This document shows, piece after piece, positions 63,742 to 64,000 of a DNA stretch of 64,000 nt; position 1 is the first letter of the stretch, and every line of letters begins with the position of its first letter. The stretch comes from Thiocapsa imhoffii (GTDB lineage: Bacteria > Pseudomonadota > Gammaproteobacteria > Chromatiales > Chromatiaceae): contig NZ_NRSD01000013.1 in the NCBI RefSeq assembly GCF_016583985.1, positions 1-64,000 of the forward strand, given 5' to 3'. Under the pieces are notes generated by a model, which worked only from the letters and a program-made list of their open reading frames with translations, was not told where the DNA came from and made no database searches. A program made the position numbers and the translations under genes.

Positions 63742-64000
63742 CGCGGGACTCAACCAGCAGACCCCATGCCGGCTCGCGCGGATCGCGCCAACCTCGAACC
63801 ACTGCGCCAAGACACCGCGACGCATTGCGCTCGTTCGGGCACAACCAGTGAGTTCAGCCGCATCCGAATCGGATACCAACGAATTCCCGATTGTTTTACT
63901 CAATACTATAAATCCATTTCGCAGCATTCTTTCCTGACACAACATCGGCTAACGTGTCGTTATTGTTGCACCGCACAAAACCGCCGCGCACGTCGCGCGA
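63742..64000. other. Right edge, nothing recognised
   Basis: From about 63880 the sequence becomes AT-richer than the rest. This may mark a promoter or the start of a different region beyond the window. No gene was recognised. Confidence 0.4.

Overview
The window is high-GC gammaproteobacterial DNA. Its gene content best fits a purple sulfur bacterium (Chromatiaceae or a near relative): a sodium-type V/A-ATPase operon, a nifB cluster with draG and nifQ, urease accessory genes, glycogen synthesis, phosphoketolase and an Anbu protease. The assignment rests on gene content only. No rRNA, tRNA, CRISPR array or intact insertion sequence was seen.

Layout. 0-9.2 kb: a patatin-like phospholipase remnant, an RND efflux pump (permease plus lipoprotein adaptor) without an outer-membrane channel gene, a BrkB/YihY membrane protein, a secreted choice-of-anchor-I protein and a DUF481 outer-membrane protein. 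9.2-17.5 kb: a V/A-type ATPase operon in the order B-D-I-K-E-DUF2764-A, which is circularly permuted relative to the usual E-DUF2764-A-B-D-I-K. Its last gene overlaps a degenerate symporter/solute-binding-protein relic. 17.8-23.8 kb: an outer-membrane beta-barrel, then an unusual set: a Cache-sensor cyclase-like protein with a degraded active site, two paralogous membrane coiled-coil proteins, a small lipoprotein and, further on, a stand-alone cyclic-nucleotide-binding protein. 24.1-29.2 kb: a yhiI-rbbA-yhhJ type ABC exporter with a one-base frameshift in rbbA. A decayed copy of its rbbA/yhhJ junction lies 5 kb upstream.

29.2-38 kb is accessory DNA: a DUF89 protein, a collapsed methyltransferase/HicAB defence remnant, two SYLF-domain paralogues from a segmental duplication, phosphoketolase plus a remnant of its 3' end, an L,D-transpeptidase-like lipoprotein, a Cys/His/Asp papain-like exported protein and a 46-residue lipoprotein. 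38-43 kb: a dihydrolipoamide dehydrogenase-like flavoenzyme, an Anbu protease, a LOG-family protein and PilT. 43.3-49.1 kb: a minus-strand nif operon, nifB - 2[4Fe-4S] ferredoxin - flavodiiron protein - [2Fe-2S] ferredoxin - FeSII-like ferredoxin - nifQ - draG, preceded by a near-consensus sigma-54 promoter and a NifA-type site. It combines FeMo-cofactor synthesis with likely oxygen protection and post-translational control of nitrogenase.

49.5-64 kb is mostly housekeeping: a GNAT acetyltransferase, a PAP2 phosphatase, ureE-ureF-ureG (no urease subunits in view), moaE, an unrecognised stress-like small protein, NnrU, a YaiI/DUF188 protein, divergent glgB and glgC, thiS-thiG, trmB and a FetAB-like ABC exporter.
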